Notes under the pieces: model-generated | The model's input: the letters and a program-made list of their open reading frames with translations, nothing else | What the model was told of the DNA's origin: nothing | The model's database searches: none | Shown: positions 8,117 to 17,478 of the stretch, piece by piece | How the letters are laid out: each line of letters opens with the position of its first letter | Position numbering within the stretch: the first letter of the stretch is position 1 | NCBI RefSeq assembly: GCF_011813015.1 | Contig: NZ_QHLQ01000014.1 | Coordinates: forward strand, 54,199 to 118,198 | DNA from: Parasedimentitalea denitrificans | Lineage (GTDB): Bacteria; Pseudomonadota; Alphaproteobacteria; Rhodobacterales; Rhodobacteraceae | Length of the DNA stretch: 64,000 nt | Direction: 5' to 3' | Position numbers and translations under genes: made by a program

Positions 8117-10369
8117 TTAGATGACTACGTTGATGTCGTCTTCGATCACCAGCGTTACGCCATCATTACCGATGGTGTAGACGCTATAAGTCTCACCGTC
8201 GATTGTCTGATTGGTACCGGTGTCGGTTGCACCTGTGATAGTGACTTTATCGTTGTCACTGTCGCCACCATGAATCGTCAACGTGTCAGAGTTGCTGGAC
8301 AACGCCTTTATGTCGGCTTCTGTCAGGGTAAGATCCACATCCGTGGAGTAACCAAGATCCAAGGCTTCTACTTCGAATTGGGACAATCCTGAGTTTCCGG
8401 TCGTCGTTATTTCCGTCGCATTGTCTTCGAGGATCAATAATGTGCTGCCACTGTTACCGGCGGTATCACTTCCCGTCACCACGAGGTGGGTGCCATCTGG
8501 GATCGAAGAGCTAAAGCTGAATCTCGTGTTGTTTGAACCGTCGACACTCTGCAATGCCGCCGGAGTCGCCACGTTTCCAGCACCATCCAGTGTATTCACT
8601 GTGTATGTATCAACGTCGCCCAGAATTTTGATCTCGTCTACATTGTCATTGTCGAATGTAACGGTCTTTAGGTTCGGGTCGGCAACTGTATCGACCGCGA
8701 GAGGTGCTGATGTAGTGTAGGTGTTTCCGGCTGCATCCGTGGCTGTCACGCTGACCGAAGTGCTGTACTCGCCCGAAGCAATCGAACCAGATTCGAACAA
8801 GGCCGACCAATTGCCTGATGAGTCAACACTCGCTGTGCGTGAAACTCCGTCCACTGTAACGACAACACTGGCACCGGGTTCTGCAGTGCCACTAAGGGTC
8901 ACTCCGGCCTGAGATTCGCTTTGATTGACGATGTTGTCGCCACCGGAACGGCCTCCGGCGATAGTGGCAGTGGTGCTTGTATCGACTGCGACTGTGCCCG
9001 AGGTTCTTGCAATATTGCCCGCTAGATCAGTAGCCTCTGCGGACACAGTAGCGTTATAGGTTCCGGCAGGGATTTCAGTACTTGAGAAGAAAGAGGACCA
9101 AGTACCACCTGAGTTCGCTGTCACAGTGTGGTTAACCGAACCAAGGCTGACAACTACTGTTGAACCTGGGTCGGCGGTGCCGGTTAGGGTGACACCAGCA
9201 CTTTGTTCAGCGCCGTTGATGATGTTGTCACCGGCCAACGATGACCCAAGAGTTACAGCAGCTTCTGTATCGATCCGAACGGTGTGTGTTGCGGTCGAAC
9301 TGTTTCCTGCCGCGTCCATGCTGGTTACGGACACTGTGCTATCATACTCACCCGTAGTGATAGAGGAAGAGGCGTAAGCGACTGACCAAGTCCCATTGCT
9401 AGCCACTGTGGTTGTCTGGGTCACCCCTTGGAACGTAACTTGAAGCGATGCGCCTGCCTCGCCAGAGCCTGTCAGTACAACGCCGTCTGAGGCTTCGGTT
9501 GCATTGACAATATTATCACCTTCAACGGTGTTAAAACCGATTGCGGGTGCGACTGTGTCAACCACCAAGGTGTCGGTTGTTGTCGTGCTATTTCCGGCTG
9601 CATCCGTGGTAACAATCGTGATGCCTGTGTTGTACTCGCCGGTCGATATTTCACTGCTGTCAAAAGCGATGGACCAAGTGCCGTCGCTGGCTACGGTCGT
9701 CGTCCGAGTTGTGCCGTTGATCTCAAGGGATACGGTTGCGTCGGCTTCACCGGTGCCTGAAATGACAGGATTGTTGGTGTGCGCTGTCGCGTTGACGATA
9801 TCACCAGTGGATTGAGTGCCAGAGACGAGGTCAACTGTAGGAGGAGTTGTGTCGGAGCTGCCGCCGCCACCTCCGCCGCCGCCACCAATTACGGCTGCGC
9901 CGCCTACGACTGCTGCGCCTGCAGCACCGGCTCCAATGCCGCCGAACAGTGGGGCTGCAACCAGCGGGGCAACCACAGGTTCAATGCGGTCAATATCCAG
10001 GAACACCATATCGTCATAGGCGCTCCACTTGCCGGTCAGATCCAGCGGTTCGTATGAAGCAAACAGCATCCCTTGGGCGCGGTCTTCTAGCACAACTTCA
10101 ATAAAGTTGCCTTCTTCGCTTAGGAAAAGGTTCTTACCGCCGGTAGCCCCAGTATTGAAATAGCTATCCAGGACAAGGGTTTCACCGTTAGCCAGTGTGA
10201 TGTGAAGGTCTGAGCCGCGACGGGCATAACTCTCTACATCCGAGGGGCTAAGGTTCAGCGATACATCTTTTGAGTAAGTTGTATCGAGGATTGCAGGGGT
10301 GCCTTCGGCGAAATTGCCGTGCATGTTTGTCCCCGACATATCACGGACAATGTATCCGACAGTGCTCAT
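8117..10369 (-). CDS. Ig-like repeat adhesin with BapA-like prefix, probable type I secretion substrate
   Basis: About 750 residues without an N-terminal signal peptide. Residues 1-130 resemble the BapA/Bap prefix domain. A Gly/Ala-rich stretch with a run of nine glycines (about 140-175) follows. Then come four Ig-like repeats of about 95 residues, each carrying GTWS or GNWS, a TGEY-type turn, DAAGN or DLAGN, and closing in VDT. The C-terminal 150 residues end in acidic EDDINVVI, fitting an uncleaved type I signal. ATG 10369 with upstream GAGCGG is chosen; an in-frame TTG at 10408 is less likely. It heads an operon with its TolC, ABC and HlyD partners. It probably acts in surface attachment or biofilm. 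Compared with LapA or BapA it is very short. Confidence 0.85.
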   Translation of the reverse strand: MSTVGYIVRDMSGTNMHGNFAEGTPAILDTTYSKDVSLNLSPSDVESYARRGSDLHITLANGETLVLDSYFNTGATGGKNLFLSEEGNFIEVVLEDRAQGMLFASYEPLDLTGKWSAYDDMVFLDIDRIEPVVAPLVAAPLFGGIGAGAAGAAVVGGAAVIGGGGGGGGGSSDTTPPTVDLVSGTQSTGDIVNATAHTNNPVISGTGEADATVSLEINGTTRTTTVASDGTWSIAFDSSEISTGEYNTGITIVTTDAAGNSTTTTDTLVVDTVAPAIGFNTVEGDNIVNATEASDGVVLTGSGEAGASLQVTFQGVTQTTTVASNGTWSVAYASSSITTGEYDSTVSVTSMDAAGNSSTATHTVRIDTEAAVTLGSSLAGDNIINGAEQSAGVTLTGTADPGSTVVVSLGSVNHTVTANSGGTWSSFFSSTEIPAGTYNATVSAEATDLAGNIARTSGTVAVDTSTTATIAGGRSGGDNIVNQSESQAGVTLSGTAEPGASVVVTVDGVSRTASVDSSGNWSALFESGSIASGEYSTSVSVTATDAAGNTYTTSAPLAVDTVADPNLKTVTFDNDNVDEIKILGDVDTYTVNTLDGAGNVATPAALQSVDGSNNTRFSFSSSIPDGTHLVVTGSDTAGNSGSTLLILEDNATEITTTGNSGLSQFEVEALDLGYSTDVDLTLTEADIKALSSNSDTLTIHGGDSDNDKVTITGATDTGTNQTIDGETYSVYTIGNDGVTLVIEDDINVVI

Positions 10370-11077
10370 AGTTTTACCGCTCGCTAATTTACCTAATAAT
10401 TGCAGCAAAGCTGCTTAGGTGCCTGATCATTTTTTCGCTCAACAGTCGTCTTTGCGACCTATTTTGGGCCACTATGAGACAATTTGAGGTCAATTGTCCA
10501 CAGTTTGGTTCGGCCTTCTTTATCCGATTGGGGATAAACCGTAATTTTCATGCCTCATTTCAATGACCTTTAAGGAGAGTGTGCGGTAATGCCACGCAGG
10601 TTTCTGGGCGGCCAATAGGAGCGTTGATGGGCTTTAAATAACTCTCTTCATTGTGGGGCGGGCCAGTCACGAAGTTCGGTCTAGCGTGGGCTTGGACTTC
10701 TGGCCATTCTGAACGTCAGTTTGAACAGTCATCACCATCTACATATAGCAACATGCGGGCTTGAATCGCTGAATTGTGAACGAGCGTTCTATTAAAACTT
10801 TATGGAAATTAAGGAAAACTACACCAGATTTAGATCATATGGTCTGTGTTACAGGGTGTTAGCTTTTTGGCCCAGAACGAGACGCTGAAGACCAGTTTCG
10901 GCACGCAAGTCCCTGCTGTTTTGCATAGTCTTCAGCATGTCGATAGCCGACCGCGGCACCAAGCAGATTTAGACGATAGATTTATGTGGACACTCCACGG
11001 CTCTTAGGTCGGGCGCTGTTTGTCCGCGCACAGTTTCTACCCGCCCAGGGCAGTCGCAATCTAGGAGGCAGTATCAA
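10370..11077. other. 708-base divergent intergenic region
   Basis: Separates the adhesin operon (minus) from prkA (plus) and must contain both promoters. I find no convincing coding frame, RNA gene or strong palindrome. The only clear signal is the perfect AGGAGG ahead of prkA at about 11063-11068. Confidence 0.5.
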
Positions 11078-13012
11078 ATGAAAGACCTTGCCGAACTTTT
11101 CGCCGAGCAGTACGGCGAAACGCGCGAACAGGAAATGTCGTTACAAGATTACCTGAATGGGTGTCGCGACGATCCCAATCTTTACGCAAATGTTGCCGAG
11201 CGGATGCTAAAGGCCATTGGTCAAGAGGAATTGGTCGATACGTCCAAAGACTCTAGGCTTGGACCCATTTTTCAAAACCGCACCATTAAGCGATACAACT
11301 CTTTTAAAGATTTCTACGGAATGGACGACACGATTGAGCGTATCGTCGGGTTCTTCAGGTATGCGGCTCAAGGCTTGGAAGAGCGTAAGCAGATCCTTTA
11401 CCTGCTGGGCCCGGTTGGCGGCGGCAAGTCGTCTCTGGCAGAACGGCTAAAGCGCCTTGCCGAGGATGAGCCGATCTATGTGCTCAAGGCTGGAGATAAG
11501 ATTTCGCCGATTTTTGAATCCCCGCTGGGACTATTTGACCCGGTTCGAATGGGTAAGATTCTAGAGCAGGAATATGGCGTGGCACGCCATCGGCTTCCCG
11601 GGTTGATGTCTCCGTGGGCAGTGCAGCGACTGGATGAATTTGATGGCGATATCAATCGGTTCTCGGTGGTAAAGCTGTACCCATCACGACTGCGTCGGAT
11701 TTGTGTCGCCAAAGTTGAGCCCGGTGATGAAAACAATCAGGATATTTCTACCCTAGTCGGTAAGGTCGATATCCGCATGCTAGAGCATTTTAGCCAGGAC
11801 AACCCAGACGCCTACAGCTTTTCAGGTGGCCTTAATCGTTCAACCCAGGGCGTTATGGAATTTGTTGAGATGTTCAAGGCGCCGATCAAGATGCTGCATC
11901 CATTGCTAACCGCGACCCAGGAAGGCAACTACATGGGCACCGAAAGCTTTGGTGCTATTCCGTTCAATGGCCTGGTTCTGGCGCACTCCAACGAAAGCGA
12001 GTGGCAGAACTTCAAAAACAACAAAAATAACGAGGCGTTTATTGACCGCGTCAGTATCGTAAAGGTGCCCTATTGCTTGCGTGTCAGCGACGAGGCCATG
12101 ATCTACGAAAAACTGTTAAACAACAGTGAGCTAAAGGATGCGCCCTGTGCGCCGGAAACGCTTAAGATCCTCAGCCGCTTTTCTGTGTTGTCTCGGCTTA
12201 AGCCACATGAGAACTCTAATCTGTATTCCAAAATGCGGGTGTATGACGGTGAAAACCTGAAAGACACCGACCCCAAGGCAAAAACAGTTCAGGAATATCA
12301 AGATCGGGCTGGGGTTGACGAAGGCATGACCGGTGTCTCGACCCGGTTTGCCTTTAAGGTGCTGAGTTCGGTGTTCAACTTTGACACCGAGGAATTGGCG
12401 GCTGATCCAGTGCACCTGATGTATATTCTGGAGCAGATGGTCAAACGCGAGCAGTTCCCGCAGGAAACGGAAGCGCAGTATCTTGAGTTCATCAAAACGG
12501 AACTTGCGCCTCGATACGAGGAATTTATCGGCAATGAGATTCAGAAGGCTTATCTCGAAAGCTATTCGGAATACGGTCAGAACGTGTTTGACCGCTATAT
12601 CTCATATGCGGATGCCTGGATCGAAGAGCAGGACTATAAAGACCCGGACACCGGTCAGTTGTATGATCGCGATGTGCTGGATAGCGAACTGAGCAAGATC
12701 GAAAAACCTGTTGGGATCGCCAACCCCAAGGATTTCCGCAACGAGGTTGTCAAATTCGCACTACGACACCGAGCCAATACAGGTAGCAATCCGGCGTGGA
12801 ATTCATATGAAAAGCTTCGCGATGTGATAGAACGACACATGTTCAGTCAAGTCGAGGAGCTGCTGCCGGTAATCAGCTTTGGTAGCAAGAAGGACAGCAA
12901 GACCGAAGGCAAGCACCTTGAGTTTGTAGATCGGATGCGGGGCCACGGTTATACTGACCGCCAGGTGCGCCGTCTGGTCGAGTGGTACATGCGGGTCAAT
13001 AAGGCCGGGTAA
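11078..13012 (+). CDS. prkA: PrkA/YeaG-type serine protein kinase (AAA-like)
   Basis: A 644-residue protein at full family length. The N-terminal AAA-like domain has Walker A LLGPVGGGKSSLAERL near residue 112; the C-terminal part matches the kinase-like domain of PrkA (FDTEELAADPVHLMYILEQM). It starts with ATG behind AGGAGG. It is first in the conserved trio prkA-yeaH-spoVR, with a 21-base gap to the next gene. In Escherichia coli YeaG acts with YeaH in nitrogen starvation and stationary phase, and in Bacillus subtilis PrkA affects sporulation. The biochemical role remains unclear: kinase activity has been reported, and an AAA protease activity has been argued as well. Cytoplasmic. Confidence 0.96.
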   Translation: MKDLAELFAEQYGETREQEMSLQDYLNGCRDDPNLYANVAERMLKAIGQEELVDTSKDSRLGPIFQNRTIKRYNSFKDFYGMDDTIERIVGFFRYAAQGLEERKQILYLLGPVGGGKSSLAERLKRLAEDEPIYVLKAGDKISPIFESPLGLFDPVRMGKILEQEYGVARHRLPGLMSPWAVQRLDEFDGDINRFSVVKLYPSRLRRICVAKVEPGDENNQDISTLVGKVDIRMLEHFSQDNPDAYSFSGGLNRSTQGVMEFVEMFKAPIKMLHPLLTATQEGNYMGTESFGAIPFNGLVLAHSNESEWQNFKNNKNNEAFIDRVSIVKVPYCLRVSDEAMIYEKLLNNSELKDAPCAPETLKILSRFSVLSRLKPHENSNLYSKMRVYDGENLKDTDPKAKTVQEYQDRAGVDEGMTGVSTRFAFKVLSSVFNFDTEELAADPVHLMYILEQMVKREQFPQETEAQYLEFIKTELAPRYEEFIGNEIQKAYLESYSEYGQNVFDRYISYADAWIEEQDYKDPDTGQLYDRDVLDSELSKIEKPVGIANPKDFRNEVVKFALRHRANTGSNPAWNSYEKLRDVIERHMFSQVEELLPVISFGSKKDSKTEGKHLEFVDRMRGHGYTDRQVRRLVEWYMRVNKAG

Positions 13013-13033
13013 CAGCGAAAGGTCTGTGATCAA

Positions 13034-14371
13034 ATGCATCACTTTATTGACAGACGCCGGAACCCAAAGGGCAAAAGCCTGGGAAATCGGCAGCGGTTCT
13101 TGCGAAGGGCTCGGGACAATATCAAAGAGCGGGTTGATCAGTCGGTACGTGGGAAAACTTTACACCCAGAAGGTGGCGACCAAAATGACGGAGAAAAAGT
13201 AACCATTCCTTCCAAAGGGCTAAAGGAGCCGCGGTTGGCCCATTCGACAACAGGTGGTGTGCGGCGTCATGTGTTGCCGGGTAATAAGGAATATGTAGTA
13301 GGCGACACCATTCCGCGACCACAAGGCGGCCCTGGGCAGGGGGGGCGCAAAGCATCTGAGGATGGTGAGGGTGAAGATGAGTTTTCCTTCACTCTTTCGC
13401 AGGATGAATACCTAGAGATCCTGTTCGATGGGCTGGAGTTGCCCGATTTGGTCGAGAAAAATACCTTTGAGACGATCACTGTAGGTACTCGTCGGGCGGG
13501 GCTCACTACTGCTGGATCACCTAACAATCTGAATCTAGTTCGCACGATGCGCAATTCGTTGGGGCGCCGGATTGCCTTGCAGCGGCCAAGTCTAGCCGAA
13601 CAACGAGATGTCGAAGAACAGATTTTCGCCCTGGAGGCTAAGGAACCGCTGACTGCAAAACAGATGGAAGAGCTGGATAAATTACAGGCGCGTCTCGAAT
13701 TTTTGAAACGCAAACGCAAGGTTGTTGGGTACATTGATCCGCTAGATCTGCGCTATGATACATTTGTGCCCGAGAAAATACGCAACTCCAAGGCGGTGGT
13801 GTTCTGTCTGATGGATGTTTCCGGGTCGATGCAAGAGCGAGAGAAAGACCTGGCAAAGAGGTTTTTTCTGCTGCTGCATCTGTTCCTATCACGCGGTTAT
13901 GAGCAAACCGAGATTGTCTTTATCCGTCACACGCATCACGCCGAGGAAGTGGATGAGGAAACCTTTTTCTACGCTCGTGAAACGGGCGGCACTATTGTCT
14001 CAACCGCACTGGAAAAGATGAAGGAGATCATCGCGGATCGCTATCCAACCGATGAGTGGAATATCTATGGGGCACAGGCGTCAGACGGCGAAAATTTCGG
14101 CAATGACTCGCTGCGATGCAAGGCTTTGCTGCTCGACCATCTCTTGCCTGTGTGCCAGTTCTACGCGTATGTCGAGATTGTCGATGAGGACGCGGATTTG
14201 CTGCTTAGCAGTGCGGATGCAGGTGAGGACCTATGGCAGGCTTATCGTCAGGTCAAAGACCAGGCTCCCCATTTTGAAATGCAACGGGTCTCGCTGCCCT
14301 CGCATATCTACCCAATATTCAGAGAGTTTTTCCTTCCAAAGATAAAAGGGGCGCAGAATGCAGGCGGCTGA
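13034..14371 (+). CDS. yeaH: YeaH/YhbH family protein (DUF444), von Willebrand A-like
   Basis: A 445-residue protein. The N-terminal third is basic and probably disordered (FIDRRRNPKGKSLGNRQRFLR, then a charged Gly-rich stretch). The second half holds a von Willebrand A-type fold with a MIDAS-like motif DVSGSMQE near residue 263. It starts at ATG 13034 and overlaps the next gene by 14 bases, which points to translational coupling. YeaH acts with the PrkA kinase in general stress and starvation in enterobacteria. The MIDAS implies metal-dependent protein binding. No membrane segments. Confidence 0.95.
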   Translation: MHHFIDRRRNPKGKSLGNRQRFLRRARDNIKERVDQSVRGKTLHPEGGDQNDGEKVTIPSKGLKEPRLAHSTTGGVRRHVLPGNKEYVVGDTIPRPQGGPGQGGRKASEDGEGEDEFSFTLSQDEYLEILFDGLELPDLVEKNTFETITVGTRRAGLTTAGSPNNLNLVRTMRNSLGRRIALQRPSLAEQRDVEEQIFALEAKEPLTAKQMEELDKLQARLEFLKRKRKVVGYIDPLDLRYDTFVPEKIRNSKAVVFCLMDVSGSMQEREKDLAKRFFLLLHLFLSRGYEQTEIVFIRHTHHAEEVDEETFFYARETGGTIVSTALEKMKEIIADRYPTDEWNIYGAQASDGENFGNDSLRCKALLLDHLLPVCQFYAYVEIVDEDADLLLSSADAGEDLWQAYRQVKDQAPHFEMQRVSLPSHIYPIFREFFLPKIKGAQNAGG

Positions 14372-15866
14372 AACCTCCTCGGATGTTCTGTTTGATGGTC
14401 CAGAGTGGACCTTTGAACTGCTCGAAAAGGCGCGCGACGTCATTGAAGAAATCGCATTGCAGGATTTGGGGTTGGATGTTTATCCCAATCAGATCGAAAT
14501 CATCTCGTCTGAGCAGATGCTGGACGCATATTCTTGCGCCGGATTGCCGCTGATGTATCAGCACTGGTCCTTCGGAAAGCATTTTGTTCGCGACGAAACC
14601 CTGTACCGCACCGGGCGCCAGGGATTAGCCTATGAGATCGTCATCAACTCAAACCCTTGCATCAGCTACAACATGGAAGAAAACACCATGGCGATGCAAA
14701 CGCTGGTGATGGCGCATGCGGCCTTTGGGCATAACCATTTTTTCAAGAACAATTATCTGTTCCTGCAGTGGACGGATGCCGCAGGGATTCACGATTATCT
14801 GGCGTTTGCCAAAAACTACATTGCGGCCTGCGAAGAACGCTATGGGCTGGACGCCGTAGAGGAAATATTGGATGCGGCCCATTCGCTTCAGGCGCAGGGG
14901 GTTTTTCGCTACGGGCGCCCCCCGCAGCCAACGGCTGCCGAAAAAGAGGCCATGCAACGGGTTCGTGAAGGGTATGAAAGTAGCCAGACCCTGCTGGATC
15001 TGTGGACTGACAGTACCATGCGTCGCGATGATGACGGCAAAGAGGGCGAGGATTCTGCGATCAGTGAACGTCAACGGGAACTGAATTTGCCGCAAGAGAA
15101 TGTCTTGTATTTCCTTGAGAAAAACAGCCCTGTCCTGCAGCCATGGCAGCGCGAGATGCTGCGTATCGTGAGGAGCCTGGCACAGTATTTGTATCCGCAA
15201 AAGCAAACAAAGGTAATGAACGAAGGCTGCGCAACCTTTGTGCATTACTATATAATCACCAAGTTGTTTCAGCAGGGGCGGTTAACCCAGGGCGCCTTTA
15301 TGGAGATGATGCACAGTCATACTAATGTTGTGCTTCAACCCGAATATGACGATCCTCGCTATAGTGGAATTAACCCCTACGCGCTGGGCTTTGCTATGAT
15401 GATGGATATTCGTCGAATTTGCAAAAACCCGACCGACGAAGACCGCGATTGGTTTCCCGATTTTGCGGGCGACCCGAACTGGCGGGGCGTCCTAAAGGAT
15501 GCCTGGGCAAATTACCGGGATGAGAGTTTCATCCAGCAATTTCTATCCCCTCATCTGATCCGAAAGTTCAAGCTGTTCACTTTGACCAACGATGCGGATA
15601 GGCCCAATCTGGAGGTCAGCCAGATCCACAATCGGGCAGGGTATCGCGATATACGCCGTGAACTGGCACAGTCCTATGATCTGGCCTATCTAGAACCGGA
15701 TATTCAGGTCACGGATGTCGACCTGCGTGGTGATCGCGAGTTGAAGCTTACCCATTTTATGCGCAGTGGTATTCAGTTGGATCCGGGCAACCGAGACGAA
15801 GTCCTGAAACATGCCCGCATTCTGTGGGGGTATAATGTGGCGATGAATGTCACAGAGGAAAAGTGA
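14358..15866 (+). CDS. spoVR: SpoVR family protein
   Basis: A 502-residue protein with strong SpoVR family features: an aromatic- and His-rich core (MYQHWSFGKHF, MAHAAFGHNHFFKNN, NEGCATFVHYY) and conserved ENSPVLQPWQRE-like and DRDWFPDFAG segments. It is third in the prkA-yeaH-spoVR operon. In Bacillus subtilis SpoVR affects spore cortex formation. In proteobacteria it is the usual companion of PrkA/YeaH without a settled function. The His/Glu clusters would suit a metal site, which is inference. Start ATG 14358 follows AAAAGGGG and lies inside the end of yeaH. Confidence 0.95.
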   Translation: MQAAETSSDVLFDGPEWTFELLEKARDVIEEIALQDLGLDVYPNQIEIISSEQMLDAYSCAGLPLMYQHWSFGKHFVRDETLYRTGRQGLAYEIVINSNPCISYNMEENTMAMQTLVMAHAAFGHNHFFKNNYLFLQWTDAAGIHDYLAFAKNYIAACEERYGLDAVEEILDAAHSLQAQGVFRYGRPPQPTAAEKEAMQRVREGYESSQTLLDLWTDSTMRRDDDGKEGEDSAISERQRELNLPQENVLYFLEKNSPVLQPWQREMLRIVRSLAQYLYPQKQTKVMNEGCATFVHYYIITKLFQQGRLTQGAFMEMMHSHTNVVLQPEYDDPRYSGINPYALGFAMMMDIRRICKNPTDEDRDWFPDFAGDPNWRGVLKDAWANYRDESFIQQFLSPHLIRKFKLFTLTNDADRPNLEVSQIHNRAGYRDIRRELAQSYDLAYLEPDIQVTDVDLRGDRELKLTHFMRSGIQLDPGNRDEVLKHARILWGYNVAMNVTEEK

Positions 15867-15949
15867 GCGGTTCGTAATAGGGGCAGTCCGTTCAAATCTC
15901 TTCGCTTGAAATCGACATAGCAGCGTTGATGTATCAGGGATTGTTTTTC

Positions 15950-17182
15950 CTACAATGGCGAGGTGGTATTATCGCACTCACTTGATGGCGTTCGCGCAGG
16001 CCATTGTTGCCAAGCATACAGCAACCCAGCCACTCCGAGTGTCGCTAGCCCCCACAGTGCAGGCCCTGTTCCAAATTGGCTCATCAGCCAGCCAGACAGA
16101 GGGTAGGTGATCAGCCAGCAGCCATGTGACAGGGTGAACTGGGCTGCAAAAATGGCTGGACGATCCTCGGCCGCTGCCGATCGGCGTAGCAGTCGACCCG
16201 AAGGTGTTAAAATTGTGGAGTAGCCGACCCCAATTCCTAGCCAAGCGAATATTAGAGTTAGCAGAGTGAGACCCACGAGTTGTACTTGCACTGCAAGTAG
16301 GGCTAGGGCTGCAAGCGATATCAGTGCCCCTGCGCCCATGATGCGTCGATCCGAAGACTTGGTTAGCAATCGGGGTAGAATAAGGGCTGCCAGCATAGAC
16401 CCGGCGCCAAAGCTAGCTAAAGCCCAGGCGACCATGTTTTCGCCCAACCCGAGTTCACCACGGACGGCAACCACCGTATTGACGATCACCATTGCTCCGG
16501 TGGCGGATGCCACCATGTTGAGCCCTAGCAGCCCGCGCAGCCGAGGGGTTTTCAGGTATAGGCGTATCCCACGGGTGGTGCGATCGTAGATGCCTCGTCT
16601 TCTTGTTGGTTTGGGTGACGGCAAGGTAATTGATACCACGAGCAAAGCGGACGCTATGAACCCCAAAGCAGTTCCAAAAAACATCGTTCCAAATGCCATG
16701 ATGGTCAGCAGGGCTGCCGCCAACGCGGGGGACAGCAGGCTTTCTAGGTCGTAGGCCAGTCGCGACAAAGACAGAGCGTTGGTGTAGTCTTCTTCATCCG
16801 GTAGGACGTCAGGGATCGAGGCCTGGAATACAGGGGTGAAGGCAGCTGATGAAGACTGCAGCAGGAAAATAAGAACGTAGATCTGCCAGATTTGATCAAC
16901 AAAGGGCAGGGCCAGCGCCACCACCGCGCGGATTATATCAAGGCTGACCAACCAGGCCCGCCGTGGCAGTTCCTCGGCAAGAGCGGAAGCAATCGGGGCA
17001 ACGATCACATAACTGAACATCTTGATGGTCAACGCTGTACCGAGCACTAACCCGGCTTGATCTCCGGCTAGATCATAGGCCAATAGGGCAAGCGCAATCG
17101 TCGCCAAACCCGTTCCCATCACCGCGATAAGTTGAGCTGCAAACAAGTGGCGATAGGTGCGGTTTTTCAGAATACTCAGCAT
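15950..17182 (-). CDS. MFS exporter, probable metal/toxicant efflux
   Basis: A 410-residue major facilitator protein with about 12 transmembrane segments and a hydrophilic central loop (PKPTRRRGIYDRTTRG, near residue 190) splitting the two six-helix bundles. It begins three bases after the stop of the CsoR-type repressor gene, so the two form one transcript. The context suggests efflux of whatever the repressor senses; copper, nickel or cobalt are candidates. The sequence alone does not fix the substrate. No good Shine-Dalgarno precedes the ATG, consistent with coupling to the upstream gene. Confidence 0.85.
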   Translation of the reverse strand: MLSILKNRTYRHLFAAQLIAVMGTGLATIALALLAYDLAGDQAGLVLGTALTIKMFSYVIVAPIASALAEELPRRAWLVSLDIIRAVVALALPFVDQIWQIYVLIFLLQSSSAAFTPVFQASIPDVLPDEEDYTNALSLSRLAYDLESLLSPALAAALLTIMAFGTMFFGTALGFIASALLVVSITLPSPKPTRRRGIYDRTTRGIRLYLKTPRLRGLLGLNMVASATGAMVIVNTVVAVRGELGLGENMVAWALASFGAGSMLAALILPRLLTKSSDRRIMGAGALISLAALALLAVQVQLVGLTLLTLIFAWLGIGVGYSTILTPSGRLLRRSAAAEDRPAIFAAQFTLSHGCWLITYPLSGWLMSQFGTGPALWGLATLGVAGLLYAWQQWPARTPSSECDNTTSPL

Positions 17183-17185
17183 GGG

Positions 17186-17452
17186 TCAAAGATACCTGGT
17201 GATGTCCTTAAAGCTCTTAGTGTCAACGATCTTGCCGTCCTCCCCAGGCTCAAGGCAGTGGTCTATGTGGTCGTGAATTAACGCTCGCTTGGCATTGCTC
17301 ACGGCCTTTTCGACGGCGTGAAGTTGCTGAGCAATTTCGTTGCAGGGGCGGCCCTCGTCGATCATGTTGATGACGGCGGCAAGGTGGCCGTTGGCTCGTT
17401 TTAGCCGGGTCGTGATCCGAGGGCGGGAGCTGTGTTTTTTGACTTCGGGCAT
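17186..17452 (-). CDS. CsoR/RcnR/FrmR-family transcriptional repressor
   Basis: An 88-residue all-helical repressor of the DUF156 family. Candidate ligands are Cys37, His62 and Cys66, spaced 25 and 4 residues apart as in Cys36-His61-Cys65 of copper-sensing CsoR. RcnR has His at the last position and FrmR lacks that Cys. This favours Cu(I) or another thiophilic metal rather than formaldehyde, which is inference from spacing. It is expected to repress itself and the downstream MFS gene until metal binds. A C6G7 palindrome of the kind such repressors bind lies ten bases upstream of the start. Confidence 0.9.
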   Translation of the reverse strand: MPEVKKHSSRPRITTRLKRANGHLAAVINMIDEGRPCNEIAQQLHAVEKAVSNAKRALIHDHIDHCLEPGEDGKIVDTKSFKDITRYL

Positions 17453-17461
17453 TGGTCAATT

Positions 17462-17478
17462 ATCCCCCCGGGGGGGAT
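17462..17478 (-). promoter_or_regulatory. Candidate CsoR/RcnR-type operator
   Basis: ATCCCCCCGGGGGGGAT is a near-perfect palindrome of six C and seven G flanked by AT. G/C-tract dyads are the known operators of CsoR/RcnR proteins. It sits just upstream of the repressor start codon and overlaps the only Shine-Dalgarno-like run (GGGGGG on the minus strand), so binding would block both the promoter zone and the ribosome site. Autoregulation is inferred. Confidence 0.65.

Noticed and set aside
9800..9960. Low-complexity Gly/Ala stretch as an assembly artefact or CRISPR-like repeat
   Set aside because: It is in frame within the adhesin and forms its Gly-rich linker. There are no spacer-repeat units.
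14649..15245. A 198-codon minus-strand frame inside spoVR
   Set aside because: Antisense to conserved SpoVR sequence with no ribosome site or domain.
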